Assembly: GCA_947166165.1 (NCBI GenBank)
Contig: CAMVDK010000021.1
Location: 1 to 18,761, forward strand
DNA length: 18,761 nucleotides
Direction of reading: 5' to 3'
Source of the DNA: an uncultured Porphyromonadaceae bacterium
Lineage (GTDB): Bacteria > Bacteroidota > Bacteroidia > Bacteroidales > Muribaculaceae
Under the pieces are notes generated by a model. That model ran no database searches. It was not told where the DNA came from and saw only the letters and a program-made list of their open reading frames with translations. Position 1 is the first letter of the stretch; each line of letters starts with the position of its first letter. Shown in pieces: positions 6,438 through 13,041 of the stretch. Position numbers and translations under genes: made by a program.

Positions 6438-7898
6438 ATGACCGACGAAAAGACTCCCGTACCTATCATTCCCCCGCACCCCCACCCGCTGGTGGCCGCC
6501 ATCCCCATCGTGGTGCTCATCGGCCTGCTGGCGGTGGTCATCGCGCTCTTTGGCAGCGACGCCCTGAGCGGCGGCAGCCAGACGGCGCTCATCCTGGCCA
6601 TGGCCGTGTGCATCGCCATCTCGATGGCCTTCTACCATGTGCCTTGGAAGGCTTTCGAGCACCAGATGTCGACCACCGTGGGCGGCATCTTCGTCACCCT
6701 GCTCATTCTGCTGGCCGTGGGCATGCTATCGGGGTCGTGGATGGTGAGCGGTGTGGTGCCCACACTCATCTACTACGGCGTGCAGATGCTCTCGCCACGC
6801 TTCTTCCTGGTCACGGCCTGCGCCATCTGCGCCCTGGTGTCGCTGCTCTCGGGCAGCTCGTGGACCACCATTGCCACCATCGGCGTGGCGCTGCTGGGCA
6901 TCGGGCAGGCGCTGGGCATCAGCGAGGCGTGGACGGCCGGAGCCATCATCTCGGGAGCCTATTTCGGCGACAAGATGTCGCCGCTGAGCGACACCACCAT
7001 CCTGGCCTCGTCGGCCACACGCGTCGACATCTTTGTGCACATCCGCTACATGATGCACACCACCGTGCCGGCCATGACGCTGACCTTGATCATCTTTCTG
7101 GTGGCCGGCCTGGGCCACGGCAGCGAGCAGGCGGTGCACGTCGAGCAGTACACCCAGGGGCTGGCCGCCACTTTCCGCATCTCGCTGTGGACACTGCTCG
7201 TGCCCGTGGCCACGGGCGTGCTCATCGCCCGGCGCGTGCCATCGCTCATCGTGCTGTTTGCCTCGGCGCTGATGGCCGGTGTCGTGGCCCTGGTGGCGCA
7301 GCCGCACATCCTCACGCAGATTGCCGCCGACCCGTCGCTGAGCACGCCGGCCGCCCTTGCGCGCGGACTGGCGATGACCTACTTCGGCCCCACGGCCGTC
7401 GACACCGGCAATGCCGCGCTCAACGACCTGGTGTCGACCGGCGGCATGGCAGGCATGCTCAACACCATCTGGCTCATCCTGTGCGCCATGTGCTTCGGCG
7501 CGGCCATCGTGGCCCGCGGCATGATCGAGAGCATCACGCGCGTCATCATCAACGCCATCCGCTCGCGCTTCGGGCTGGTGGCCAGCACCGTGAGCTCGGG
7601 ATTGCTGCTCAACATCACCACCGGCGACCAGTTCATCAGCATCGTGCTGGCTGCCGACATGTTCCGCGACGTGTACGCCAAGGAGGGCTACGAGGCCCGT
7701 CTGCTGAGCCGCACCACCGAGGACGCCGCCACCGTCACCTCGGTGCTCGTGCCGTGGAACACCTGCGGCATGACGCAGAGCACCGTGCTCGGCGTGCCCA
7801 CGCTCACCTACCTGCCCTACTGCTTCTTCAACCTGCTCTGCCCGGTGATGACCCTCCTGGTGGCCGCCATCGGCTGGCGCATCAAGCGTCGCCAGTAG
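6438..7898 (+). CDS. nhaC: NhaC-family Na+/H+ antiporter
   Basis: 486 aa with about 11-12 hydrophobic segments. It is recognised by the NhaC-type core: VSLLSGSSWTTIATIGVALLG (~140-160), then GAIISGAYFGDKMSPLSDTT (~170-190), the conserved charged/polar membrane motif of this family, and near the C-terminus a paired region with TTGDQFISIVLAADMF and VTSVLVPWNTCGMTQS. Exchanges cytoplasmic Na+ (or another monovalent ion or solute) for protons at the inner membrane; some relatives instead exchange organic acids, so the substrate is inferred. It is the last gene of the four-gene operon. Confidence 0.9.
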   Translation: MTDEKTPVPIIPPHPHPLVAAIPIVVLIGLLAVVIALFGSDALSGGSQTALILAMAVCIAISMAFYHVPWKAFEHQMSTTVGGIFVTLLILLAVGMLSGSWMVSGVVPTLIYYGVQMLSPRFFLVTACAICALVSLLSGSSWTTIATIGVALLGIGQALGISEAWTAGAIISGAYFGDKMSPLSDTTILASSATRVDIFVHIRYMMHTTVPAMTLTLIIFLVAGLGHGSEQAVHVEQYTQGLAATFRISLWTLLVPVATGVLIARRVPSLIVLFASALMAGVVALVAQPHILTQIAADPSLSTPAALARGLAMTYFGPTAVDTGNAALNDLVSTGGMAGMLNTIWLILCAMCFGAAIVARGMIESITRVIINAIRSRFGLVASTVSSGLLLNITTGDQFISIVLAADMFRDVYAKEGYEARLLSRTTEDAATVTSVLVPWNTCGMTQSTVLGVPTLTYLPYCFFNLLCPVMTLLVAAIGWRIKRRQ

Positions 7899-7902
7899 GC
7901 AG

Positions 7903-7995
7903 TCAGCCTTGCCAGTGCTCGATGACGCAGGTGTGGGCCTTGTAGCCGGAGGAGGCACTGTCGCGGTTGTAGGCGATGCCCACCAGCAGCCAAAG
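7903..7995 (-). pseudogene. Remnant: C-terminal end of a lost minus-strand gene
   Basis: The minus strand reads LWLLVGIAYNRDSASSGYKA then HTCVIEHWQG and a TGA stop at 7903-7905. This stretch has the GC content and codon use of the neighbouring genes, while the frame upstream (beyond ~7995) passes at once into AT-rich intergenic sequence with no start. It looks like the last ~30 codons of a deleted gene. The family is not recognised. The rest of 7899-8196 is AT-rich and holds only the promoter region of the next gene. Confidence 0.45.
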
Positions 7996-8063
7996 CCTAA
8001 TTTCATACAAAAACGCGTATGTTAACCGTTTAAAAATTGTTAAGAGTGGCAGAGTGATGGCAG

Positions 8064-8089
8064 TTTTGAAAGAAAACCATATAACTTTA
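8064..8089 (+). promoter_or_regulatory. Weak promoter candidate for the esterase lipoprotein gene
   Basis: TTTTG (8064-8068) and TAACTTTA (8082-8089) resemble the -33 and -7 elements. However, the last base of the -7 motif is A instead of G and the spacing of 13 nt is short. Some promoter is expected here because the upstream operon ends almost 300 bp earlier. Confidence 0.3.
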
Positions 8090-8196
8090 CGGCCGAAAAC
8101 ACAAGCCTTGTTGTGGAGTCAAACCGGGTTATTCCTCTATCCAAATCGAAAAACTGAGATATAACGCACTTTAATCCTCAAATCATTTGTTCTATC

Positions 8197-8988
8197 ATGA
8201 AGAATCTTCTGTTGATTGCCGCAGTGCTATTGTTGCTGGCGGGCATGGCTGGCTGCCAAGGCTCAAAAGGAACGTCGCAAACGGCGACACGCGACACCCT
8301 CTACGTTCACGACACCCTCTTCATCCACGACACCGTGCCAGTGACCGTGATGCCCGCCGGCGAGATGATTTACAACATCCCCTGCAAGGTGGTCAGCCTC
8401 CATCCCGAGCGTCCGGGCAAGGCGCTGCTGGTGGTGTGGCTGCATGGAGGCTGCGGAAGCTACCTCGAGCACGACTGGCTCCGGCTCAGTGGCAAGTCGA
8501 ACCATCTGACCAACTGCGCCGCCGACGACAGCATCGTGGCCTACCTTGAGCGGCACGACCGCAAGGCCGTGGTGCTGATGCCCATGTGCCACAAGGCCGA
8601 CCGCAAGGAATGCGTGATGTGGCCCGAGTGCTGGCCCGACGTCAAGCGCATGATCAACGACCTGGTGGGGCGCGGCATCGTAGACCAGAAGCGCGTCTAT
8701 TTGGCCGGCTCGTCGGACGGCGGCTTGGGCGCTTGGGACTTCGCCTCGAAGCACGGCGACGTGTTTGCGGCCGCCATCTCCCAGTCGTGCGCCACGCCTA
8801 AAGAGGTGAGCATCCCGGTCTATTTCTCCAACACGCGCAGCGAATGGGACTGCACGGCCTGGGTCAACGAGCTGCGGAAAAAAGGCAGCGACATCCACTA
8901 TGAGTACTGCCACGATGTAGGCCACGGCGGAGATGCCAAATTGTGCACCGACTCGCTGCTCACGCTCTTCTTTTCCCACACCAAGTGA
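8197..8988 (+). CDS. Lipoprotein alpha/beta-hydrolase (esterase, feruloyl-esterase/PHB-depolymerase-like)
   Basis: 263 aa. Lipoprotein signal with lipobox AGC, Cys20. A spacer follows with the short repeat DTLYVH-DTLFIH-DT (33-46). The hydrolase domain has the oxyanion strand WLHGGCG (81-87), the nucleophile elbow G171-S-S173-D-G175 and the likely catalytic His243 in DVGHGGD. The arrangement resembles LpqC/polyhydroxybutyrate depolymerase and feruloyl-esterase families. About ten Cys in the mature part suggest disulfides outside the cytoplasm. The likely role is surface or periplasmic hydrolysis of esters on carbohydrates; the substrate is unknown. Confidence 0.82.
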   Translation: MKNLLLIAAVLLLLAGMAGCQGSKGTSQTATRDTLYVHDTLFIHDTVPVTVMPAGEMIYNIPCKVVSLHPERPGKALLVVWLHGGCGSYLEHDWLRLSGKSNHLTNCAADDSIVAYLERHDRKAVVLMPMCHKADRKECVMWPECWPDVKRMINDLVGRGIVDQKRVYLAGSSDGGLGAWDFASKHGDVFAAAISQSCATPKEVSIPVYFSNTRSEWDCTAWVNELRKKGSDIHYEYCHDVGHGGDAKLCTDSLLTLFFSHTK

Positions 8989-9023
8989 CCCCGCAAAGCG
9001 GGACAAAAACCTCCGACCCCATT

Positions 9024-9063
9024 GACCCGCTTTTGCGCCGCATCGTGGACGCAGAAGCGGGTC
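9024..9063. terminator. Hairpin downstream of the esterase gene
   Basis: GACCCGCTTTTGCG (9024-9037) pairs with CGCAGAAGCGGGTC (9050-9063), 14 bp with one mismatch and a 12-nt loop. A smaller hairpin CCCGC-AAA-GCGGG precedes it at 8990-9002. No strong T-tract follows, so termination or 3'-end protection are both possible. Confidence 0.5.
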
Positions 9064-9086
9064 TGCTATGAGATTTTGGCCTTGTT

Positions 9087-9120
9087 TTTGCAATAGTTCC
9101 TGTCGAAAGCAGTAATTTTG
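9087..9120 (+). promoter_or_regulatory. Promoter of the TIM-barrel gene
   Basis: TTTG (9087-9090), 22 nt, then TAATTTTG (9113-9120), a perfect TAnnTTTG. It ends 28 nt before the ATG at 9149, leaving a very short leader. Confidence 0.65.
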
Positions 9121-9148
9121 CACGCTGAAACCATGCATAGACCTGTTG

Positions 9149-9826
9149 ATGAAAAAAACTGCATACCCTCCCGAGCTCATCGTGATGCTCACCTGGCACG
9201 ACTACACCGTGCCCGACGCTGCACAGATTTTTGAGCAGTGCCGCCACAGCAAGGCGCGCTACTGGGGCTTCAAGGAGCACCCGCTGCCCGTGGAGCAGAT
9301 GAGGGCGCTCTACACCCGCATGAAGGCCTGCGGCAAGACAACCTGCCTCGAGGTGGTGGCCTACACCGAGGCCGAAGGCCTGGCCGGCGCACGCACAGCG
9401 GTGGAGTGCGGCTGCGACGTGCTCATGGGCACGAAATATGCCGAATCGATTCATGACTACTGCCGCCGGCACCGGCTCCGGTACATGCCCTTCGTGGGAC
9501 GCATCGCCGGCCGCCCGTCGGTGCTCGAGGGCGACATCGGCCAGCTGGTGGCCGAGGCGCGGCAACTGGTGGAACTGGGGGTGGACGGCATCGACCGGCT
9601 GGGCTACCGCTACACCGGCGACGCCGTGGCGCTCAACCGCGCCATGGTCGACGCCGTCGACGCGCCGGTGTGCCTGGCCGGAAGCATCAACAGCTTCCAG
9701 CGGCTCGACGAGGTGAAGCAGGCCGGGCCCTGGGCGTTCACCATCGGCAGCGCTTTTTTCGAGCACGCTTTCGGCAGCGATTTCGCCCGGCAGGTCGACG
9801 CCGTGTGCGATTACATGGGCCAATAG
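9149..9826 (+). CDS. TIM-barrel protein of unknown function (HisA/NanE-like fold)
   Basis: 225 aa from ATG 9149; a TTG directly before it is a possible but less likely start. Beta-strand/helix alternation fits a (beta/alpha)8 barrel: MLTWHDYTV near the N-terminus, YWGFKE, TCLEVVAYTEAEGLAGA, DVLMGTKYAESIHDY, MPFVGRIAGRPSVLEG, VDGIDRLGYRYTGD, and at the end VCLAGSINSFQRLDEV then WAFTIGSAFFE. The last two segments are like the phosphate-binding loops of HisA/HisF/NanE barrels, so a phosphorylated substrate is likely. Homologues, as far as I recall, are uncharacterised proteins in Firmicutes and Bacteroidetes. Cytoplasmic, single gene with its own promoter, convergent with the sulfatase gene (27 bp apart). 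Confidence 0.75.
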   Translation: MKKTAYPPELIVMLTWHDYTVPDAAQIFEQCRHSKARYWGFKEHPLPVEQMRALYTRMKACGKTTCLEVVAYTEAEGLAGARTAVECGCDVLMGTKYAESIHDYCRRHRLRYMPFVGRIAGRPSVLEGDIGQLVAEARQLVELGVDGIDRLGYRYTGDAVALNRAMVDAVDAPVCLAGSINSFQRLDEVKQAGPWAFTIGSAFFEHAFGSDFARQVDAVCDYMGQ

Positions 9827-9853
9827 CCGTCAAAGCGCGGCGGTGGAGCCACG

Positions 9854-11815
9854 TCACCGCGCCACGAGCCGGTCCTGCGTCATGCGGGCCATATACTGCT
9901 GGATGATGGCTTTGAGCTCGCGCTCCATGGCCGCCTGCTCGGTGCGCTTGCCAGTGAGGTTGTGCCGCATCAGCCGGTCGTCGAGGCTGTAGAGGCCCAC
10001 GGTGCGCGTGCCGTCCCACTGCAGCACCAGGCCGTGCTTCACGTATTGATACACCCCGTTCAGGTAGTTCACCGCCCAGGTGTCGTCGGCCGGCGTGGCC
10101 AGCACGTCGATGCCGAAGGCCACGTAGGGCTTCTTGTAGTGCAGCAGCCCCAGCACCGTGGGCAGGATGTCGATTTGCTGCGCCACCTTGTCGACCATGG
10201 CGGGCTGCAGCTCGCCGCTGGGGTCGAACAGGATGATGGGCGAGCAGAAGCCCCCCAGGTCGGATTGATACTCGGCATGGTCGCTCATGTTGGTGTGGTC
10301 GCTGGTGAGCACGAAGAGCGTGTTGCCGTACCACGGCTGCCGGCTGGCGGCCTCGAAGAAGCGGCCCAGGGCCATGTCGGTGTAGCGGATGCAGCGGTGG
10401 ATGGCCAGCGGGCCGGAGGCAAACCGGCCCTCATATTCCTCGGGGATGGCGAACGGGTGGTGCGACGACGCGGTGAACACCGCCGTCATGAACGGCTCGC
10501 GCATCTCGCCCATCTTGGTGCAGTAGTACTGCAGGAAGGGCTCGTCCCATATGGCCCATGTGCCGTCGAAGTCGCGGTCGCCGCCAAAGCGCTTGTCGGC
10601 GTTGAACTCGGTGCGCCCATAGTAGTGCTGGAACCCCGTGGCCTGCGCAAAGGCCTGGAAACCCATGCTGCCGTTCTGCGCGCCATGGAAGAAGGCCGTC
10701 TCATAGCCCTCGGCACCCAGCAGACCCGCCATGCCGCTCACCTGGTTCATCGACGCCGGCGTGAGGAAGAACGGCTCCACAAACATCGGTATCGACGACA
10801 GTATCGACGGCATGCCGTCGATGCTCTTGCGCCCGTTGCAGTAGCTGTGGGTGAACGTCACGCTGCGCGCGATGAGCGAGTCGACGCAGGGCGTGTAGCC
10901 CCGGTAGCGCCCGCCCTCCAGGTCGCGGTTCAGCGCGCCTATGTACTCCCGGCCGAAGCTCTCCACGATGAGCACCACCACATTCTTGCGGCGCATGGCG
11001 GCCGTGTCGGCAGGCACGTGCAGCGGCGTGTAGACCGCCTCCAGCTCCCGCTCGCTGGCGTAGTAGGCCGGCACGCGGAACACGTCCTTGCCCAGCGTGC
11101 GCAGCAGCGAGAACGGCGTGTTGAGCACCAGGGCGGCGTCGGTGGGACGCGCCACATATTGCGCCGCGTTGCTCACCGTGATGGGGCGCACAGCCGTTGT
11201 GAACCCGCCGCGCATGGCGGCCACCGTGAGCGGAGCCGCCACCGCCAGAGCGGCGAGCAGCGACAGCGTGTAGCGCCACCACACCAGCCGCCGGCGCTCG
11301 AGGCGCGGACGAAGGTAGAGCCGCCACAAGCCCCACACCATCACGGCAAAGGCCACCACCAGATACCAGTGGCGCACAGCCTCGGTGGCGAAGATGCCCG
11401 CCAGGTTGCCCTCGCGCGAAAACTCGCCGAACACCGTGCTCGTGGTCCGCCGAAGCGTATAGGGGAAATAGACCGCATCCATCAGGTTAAGCGCCACCGC
11501 CACGCCGTTCACCACCACAAATAGCCAGCGCAGCGCGCGGTGATAGGCCGGGCGCTCCTTGCCGTGCCACGGCAGCAGCATCAGCACCAGCCACAGGGCG
11601 TTGGTGTAGGCGATGGCCGAGGCGTCGAAGGCCCACGCCCCACGCAGCAGGTTGCCCGCGCCGCCGTCGAGCGCACCCCGCAGCAGCTGCCAGTTCTCGA
11701 GCAGATACAACACGCGGCACAGCGCATAGCACACCAGCACCAGCACAAGATTCCACACGGCGGCCCACACAGGAGCCAGCGCCGACGTGGACAGGTATTG
11801 TTTCAATCGTTTCAT
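9854..11815 (-). CDS. LTA synthase-like membrane sulfatase (phosphoglycerol/phosphoethanolamine transferase family)
   Basis: 653 aa from the chosen start MKRLKQYLST. About five N-terminal membrane segments (~15-35, 65-82, 95-115, 148-165, 183-200) precede an extracytoplasmic sulfatase domain (~275-600). Expected metal and nucleophile positions are visible: E285 in VVLIVESFGREYIG, nucleophile S331 in CNGRKSIDGMPSIL, and D506-H507 in LTSDHTNMSDH. The overall plan is that of LtaS/MdoB relatives, which move phosphoglycerol or phosphoethanolamine from a lipid to an envelope acceptor. In Bacteroidetes the acceptor is unknown. The frame is open for 32 more codons upstream, but that stretch contains the likely promoter. 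ATG 11818, one codon earlier, is equally possible. Confidence 0.87.
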   Translation of the reverse strand: MKRLKQYLSTSALAPVWAAVWNLVLVLVCYALCRVLYLLENWQLLRGALDGGAGNLLRGAWAFDASAIAYTNALWLVLMLLPWHGKERPAYHRALRWLFVVVNGVAVALNLMDAVYFPYTLRRTTSTVFGEFSREGNLAGIFATEAVRHWYLVVAFAVMVWGLWRLYLRPRLERRRLVWWRYTLSLLAALAVAAPLTVAAMRGGFTTAVRPITVSNAAQYVARPTDAALVLNTPFSLLRTLGKDVFRVPAYYASERELEAVYTPLHVPADTAAMRRKNVVVLIVESFGREYIGALNRDLEGGRYRGYTPCVDSLIARSVTFTHSYCNGRKSIDGMPSILSSIPMFVEPFFLTPASMNQVSGMAGLLGAEGYETAFFHGAQNGSMGFQAFAQATGFQHYYGRTEFNADKRFGGDRDFDGTWAIWDEPFLQYYCTKMGEMREPFMTAVFTASSHHPFAIPEEYEGRFASGPLAIHRCIRYTDMALGRFFEAASRQPWYGNTLFVLTSDHTNMSDHAEYQSDLGGFCSPIILFDPSGELQPAMVDKVAQQIDILPTVLGLLHYKKPYVAFGIDVLATPADDTWAVNYLNGVYQYVKHGLVLQWDGTRTVGLYSLDDRLMRHNLTGKRTEQAAMERELKAIIQQYMARMTQDRLVAR

Positions 11816-11883
11816 CATCGTTGCAGAGTGGAAAAAGGCGGGCCAAGCCTCGCGGCAGCCATTCGCCAACACGAAAAACCATG

Positions 11884-11907
11884 CAAAATTACATCCTTTT
11901 TCCCAAA
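11884..11907 (-). promoter_or_regulatory. Promoter candidate for the LtaS-like gene
   Basis: On minus, TAATTTTG (11884-11891) is a perfect -7 motif. A TTTG (11904-11907) lies upstream but only 12 nt away, so the -33 element is uncertain. Transcription would start near 11877, inside the open frame extension, which supports the start at 11815-11818. Confidence 0.5.
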
Positions 11908-11971
11908 ACACGAAAAATCAAGCCCCATAATCCGAGACGCCAGCAAAACCCTGAGCCCCTGCCACCCGCGG

Positions 11972-11992
11972 CTCGGCGACCGAGTTTTTTTT
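11972..11992 (+). terminator. Terminator-like hairpin at the inner edge of the right repeat block
   Basis: CTCGG (11972-11976), loop CGA, CCGAG (11980-11984), then eight T. The preceding bases resemble a decayed GAGCC-type hairpin. It points away from the LtaS-like gene and so would stop plus-strand transcripts. Confidence 0.45.
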
Positions 11993-12009
11993 GGACTATA
12001 AGAGTTTTT

Positions 12010-12086
12010 TTAGACTATAAGAACAAAAGGACCGTATTCGACCACGGTTTTTTAGACATACGAACAAAAGCGTTTGCTTCGGCAGG
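12010..12086. repeat. 77-bp intergenic repeat, copy 4 (inverted, diverged)
   Basis: Inverted relative to the three left copies. The doubled ATAAGGAC motif is altered here to ATAAGAACAAAAGGAC, so this is the most diverged copy. It is flanked on the right by a GTAG hairpin, in the same order as in the left block. Confidence 0.75.
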
Positions 12087-12089
12087 ACT

Positions 12090-12114
12090 GTAGAGCCGTC
12101 ATACATGGCGGCTC
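12090..12114 (+). repeat. GTAG-headed REP-like hairpin, GAGCCGTCAT type
   Basis: GTAG overlaps arm GAGCCGTCAT, loop AC, arm ATGGCGGCTC. Its final CTCGG can instead pair with CCGAG three bases later, followed by TTTTT (12125-12129). These are two overlapping hairpins, the second of them terminator-like. Confidence 0.75.
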
Positions 12115-12127
12115 GGTGGCCGAGTTT

Positions 12128-12204
12128 TTAGACTATAAGGACATAAGGACTATATTTGACTGCGGTTTTTTAGACATACGAACACAAGCGTTTGCTTCGG
12201 TGGG
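12128..12204. repeat. 77-bp intergenic repeat, copy 5 (inverted)
   Basis: Inverted copy close to the left-block sequence. It is followed by GAATTAAGAACGCAAGGCAT, which recurs with one change, inverted, next to copy 1 at about 353-373. The blocks are therefore collinear beyond the 77-bp unit. Confidence 0.85.
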
Positions 12205-12269
12205 AGAATTAAGAACGCAAGGCATTGATTTCGCCGAAACGCCGCATCACCGCGCCAAACCCGCCGACG

Positions 12270-12414
12270 GTAGGGCCATGACCTGTCATGGCCGGATGAC
12301 CGAAGCAAACCCGCCGATAGTAGGGCCTCGCCTTGGCGTGGCCAGTTGACCGCGTCAAAACGCCGCATCACCGCGCCAAACCCGCCGACGGTAGGGCCAT
12401 GACCTGTCATGGCC
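12270..12414 (+). repeat. Three GTAG-headed REP-like hairpins in a row
   Basis: Hairpins at 12270-12293 and 12391-12414 have arms GGCCATGAC/GTCATGGCC with loop CT. The middle one at 12320-12343 has GGCCTCGCC/GGCGTGGCC with loop TT. Each starts with GTAGG and is followed by a variant of GGATGACCGA. The spacer words CCGCATCACCGCGCCAAACC and CCGCCGA repeat between them. The minus-strand members at 104-127, 258-281 and 326-349 are the counterparts. Confidence 0.85.
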
Positions 12415-12506
12415 GGATGACCGAATGGACTGACAACCAACATGAATTATCAAAAAGTTTCCACAAATTTAAAAATCACCGCTCATCATTCGTTTTTTAA
12501 TGCAAT

Positions 12507-12514
12507 TATTTTTG
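12507..12514 (+). promoter_or_regulatory. -7-like element ahead of the structured element
   Basis: TATTTTTG matches TAnnTTTG in an AT-rich stretch. There is no good TTTG at the -33 position, so this is only a candidate. It would start transcription near 12521, about 40 nt before the first hairpin. Confidence 0.35.
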
Positions 12515-12520
12515 TGTTGC

Positions 12521-12810
12521 CCCCAGCATAAAGGTTTCAGAACAGCGATACATCGATTGAGAATGCCCGGAGGGCTAAATCTAGATAACCCCGGAACAGC
12601 GCGCAGCGATGGCCCGGGGTGCCATCAGCTGGCAGAAATGCCTCCGGAGGAGGCCACTATGGCTGCGGTATTCCCCCCTCACACTCGTGTGGCCTCCTTC
12701 AGAGGCACTCTGATTGCATCCCTTGACCCAGGGCCACCGCTGTGCAGTGGCCCTGGGTTACCCAAATGACACTCTTCGAGTGTTGGTTGTCGATATAGAC
12801 ACAGTTTTTT
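12521..12810 (+). ncRNA. Candidate structured RNA: six consecutive hairpins
   Basis: In order: GCCC-GGA-GGGC (12565-12575); ACCCCGG/CCGGGGT (12588-12620); GCCA-TCAGC-TGGC (12621-12633); TGCCTC...AGGAGGCCAC pairing with GTGGCCTCCT...GAGGCA (12639-12707, 16 bp with a symmetric 3x3 internal loop); a 12-bp perfect stem ACCCAGGGCCAC/GTGGCCCTGGGT (12726-12758); and ACACTC-TTC-GAGTGT (12769-12783). A T6 run follows at about 12805-12810. An 89-codon open frame (12500-12769) covers the region but has low-complexity composition dictated by the stems and no recognisable family, so RNA or a palindromic repeat is preferred. Strand is set only by the promoter-like site and the T run. The ends are approximate. 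Confidence 0.5.
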
Positions 12811-12822
12811 GCAGGAACCCCT

Positions 12823-12882
12823 TTGATTGTCTTTTGTTGTCCTTGATTGTCTTCAGTTGTCCTTGATTGTCTGATTTTGCCT
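12823..12882. repeat. 20-bp tandem repeat
   Basis: TTGATTGTCTT(TTG/CAG)TTGTCC starts at 12823, 12843 and 12863, the third copy being partial. It lies between the structured element and the mazG promoter. Nothing else is recognised in 12883-12950. Confidence 0.8.
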
Positions 12883-12958
12883 ACATGGGGGCGGGTGGCG
12901 TAGGCTTTCGCAGGTGCCCCGTCGGGACGGTTGTTTGGCGGTTGTTCGGACGGATGGT

Positions 12959-12989
12959 TTTGTGGTTCGGCGGGTTTTTCGTAATTTTG
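12959..12989 (+). promoter_or_regulatory. Promoter of mazG
   Basis: TTTG (12959-12962), 19 nt, TAATTTTG (12982-12989): both elements and the spacing are consensus. The leader to the ATG at 13042 is about 45 nt. Confidence 0.75.
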
Positions 12990-13041
12990 CATCGGAAAAT
13001 GGAAAACTGTTTATCATAAAAATAGCTAACTGCTTATCGTT

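Noticed and set aside
6726..8006. Long minus-strand open frame (426 codons) opposite nhaC
   Set aside because: His/Gln/Gly/Arg-rich shadow of a clearly membrane-protein-coding plus strand; typical antisense frame in GC-rich genes.
7976..8164. 62-codon plus-strand open frame before the esterase gene
   Set aside because: Lies across the AT-rich promoter region and the remnant; no conserved features and no suitable start context.
9962..11524. 520-codon plus-strand open frame opposite the LtaS-like gene
   Set aside because: His/Arg/Val-rich antisense shadow; the minus strand encodes a complete sulfatase with catalytic motifs.
12500..12769. 89-codon plus-strand open frame over the six-hairpin element
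   Set aside because: Its residues are dictated by palindromic stems and it has no recognisable domain. A small protein is not excluded, but the structure is the stronger signal.
12823..12882. 20-bp tandem repeat as a CRISPR array
   Set aside because: Copies are directly adjacent with no unique spacers, and there are no cas genes.
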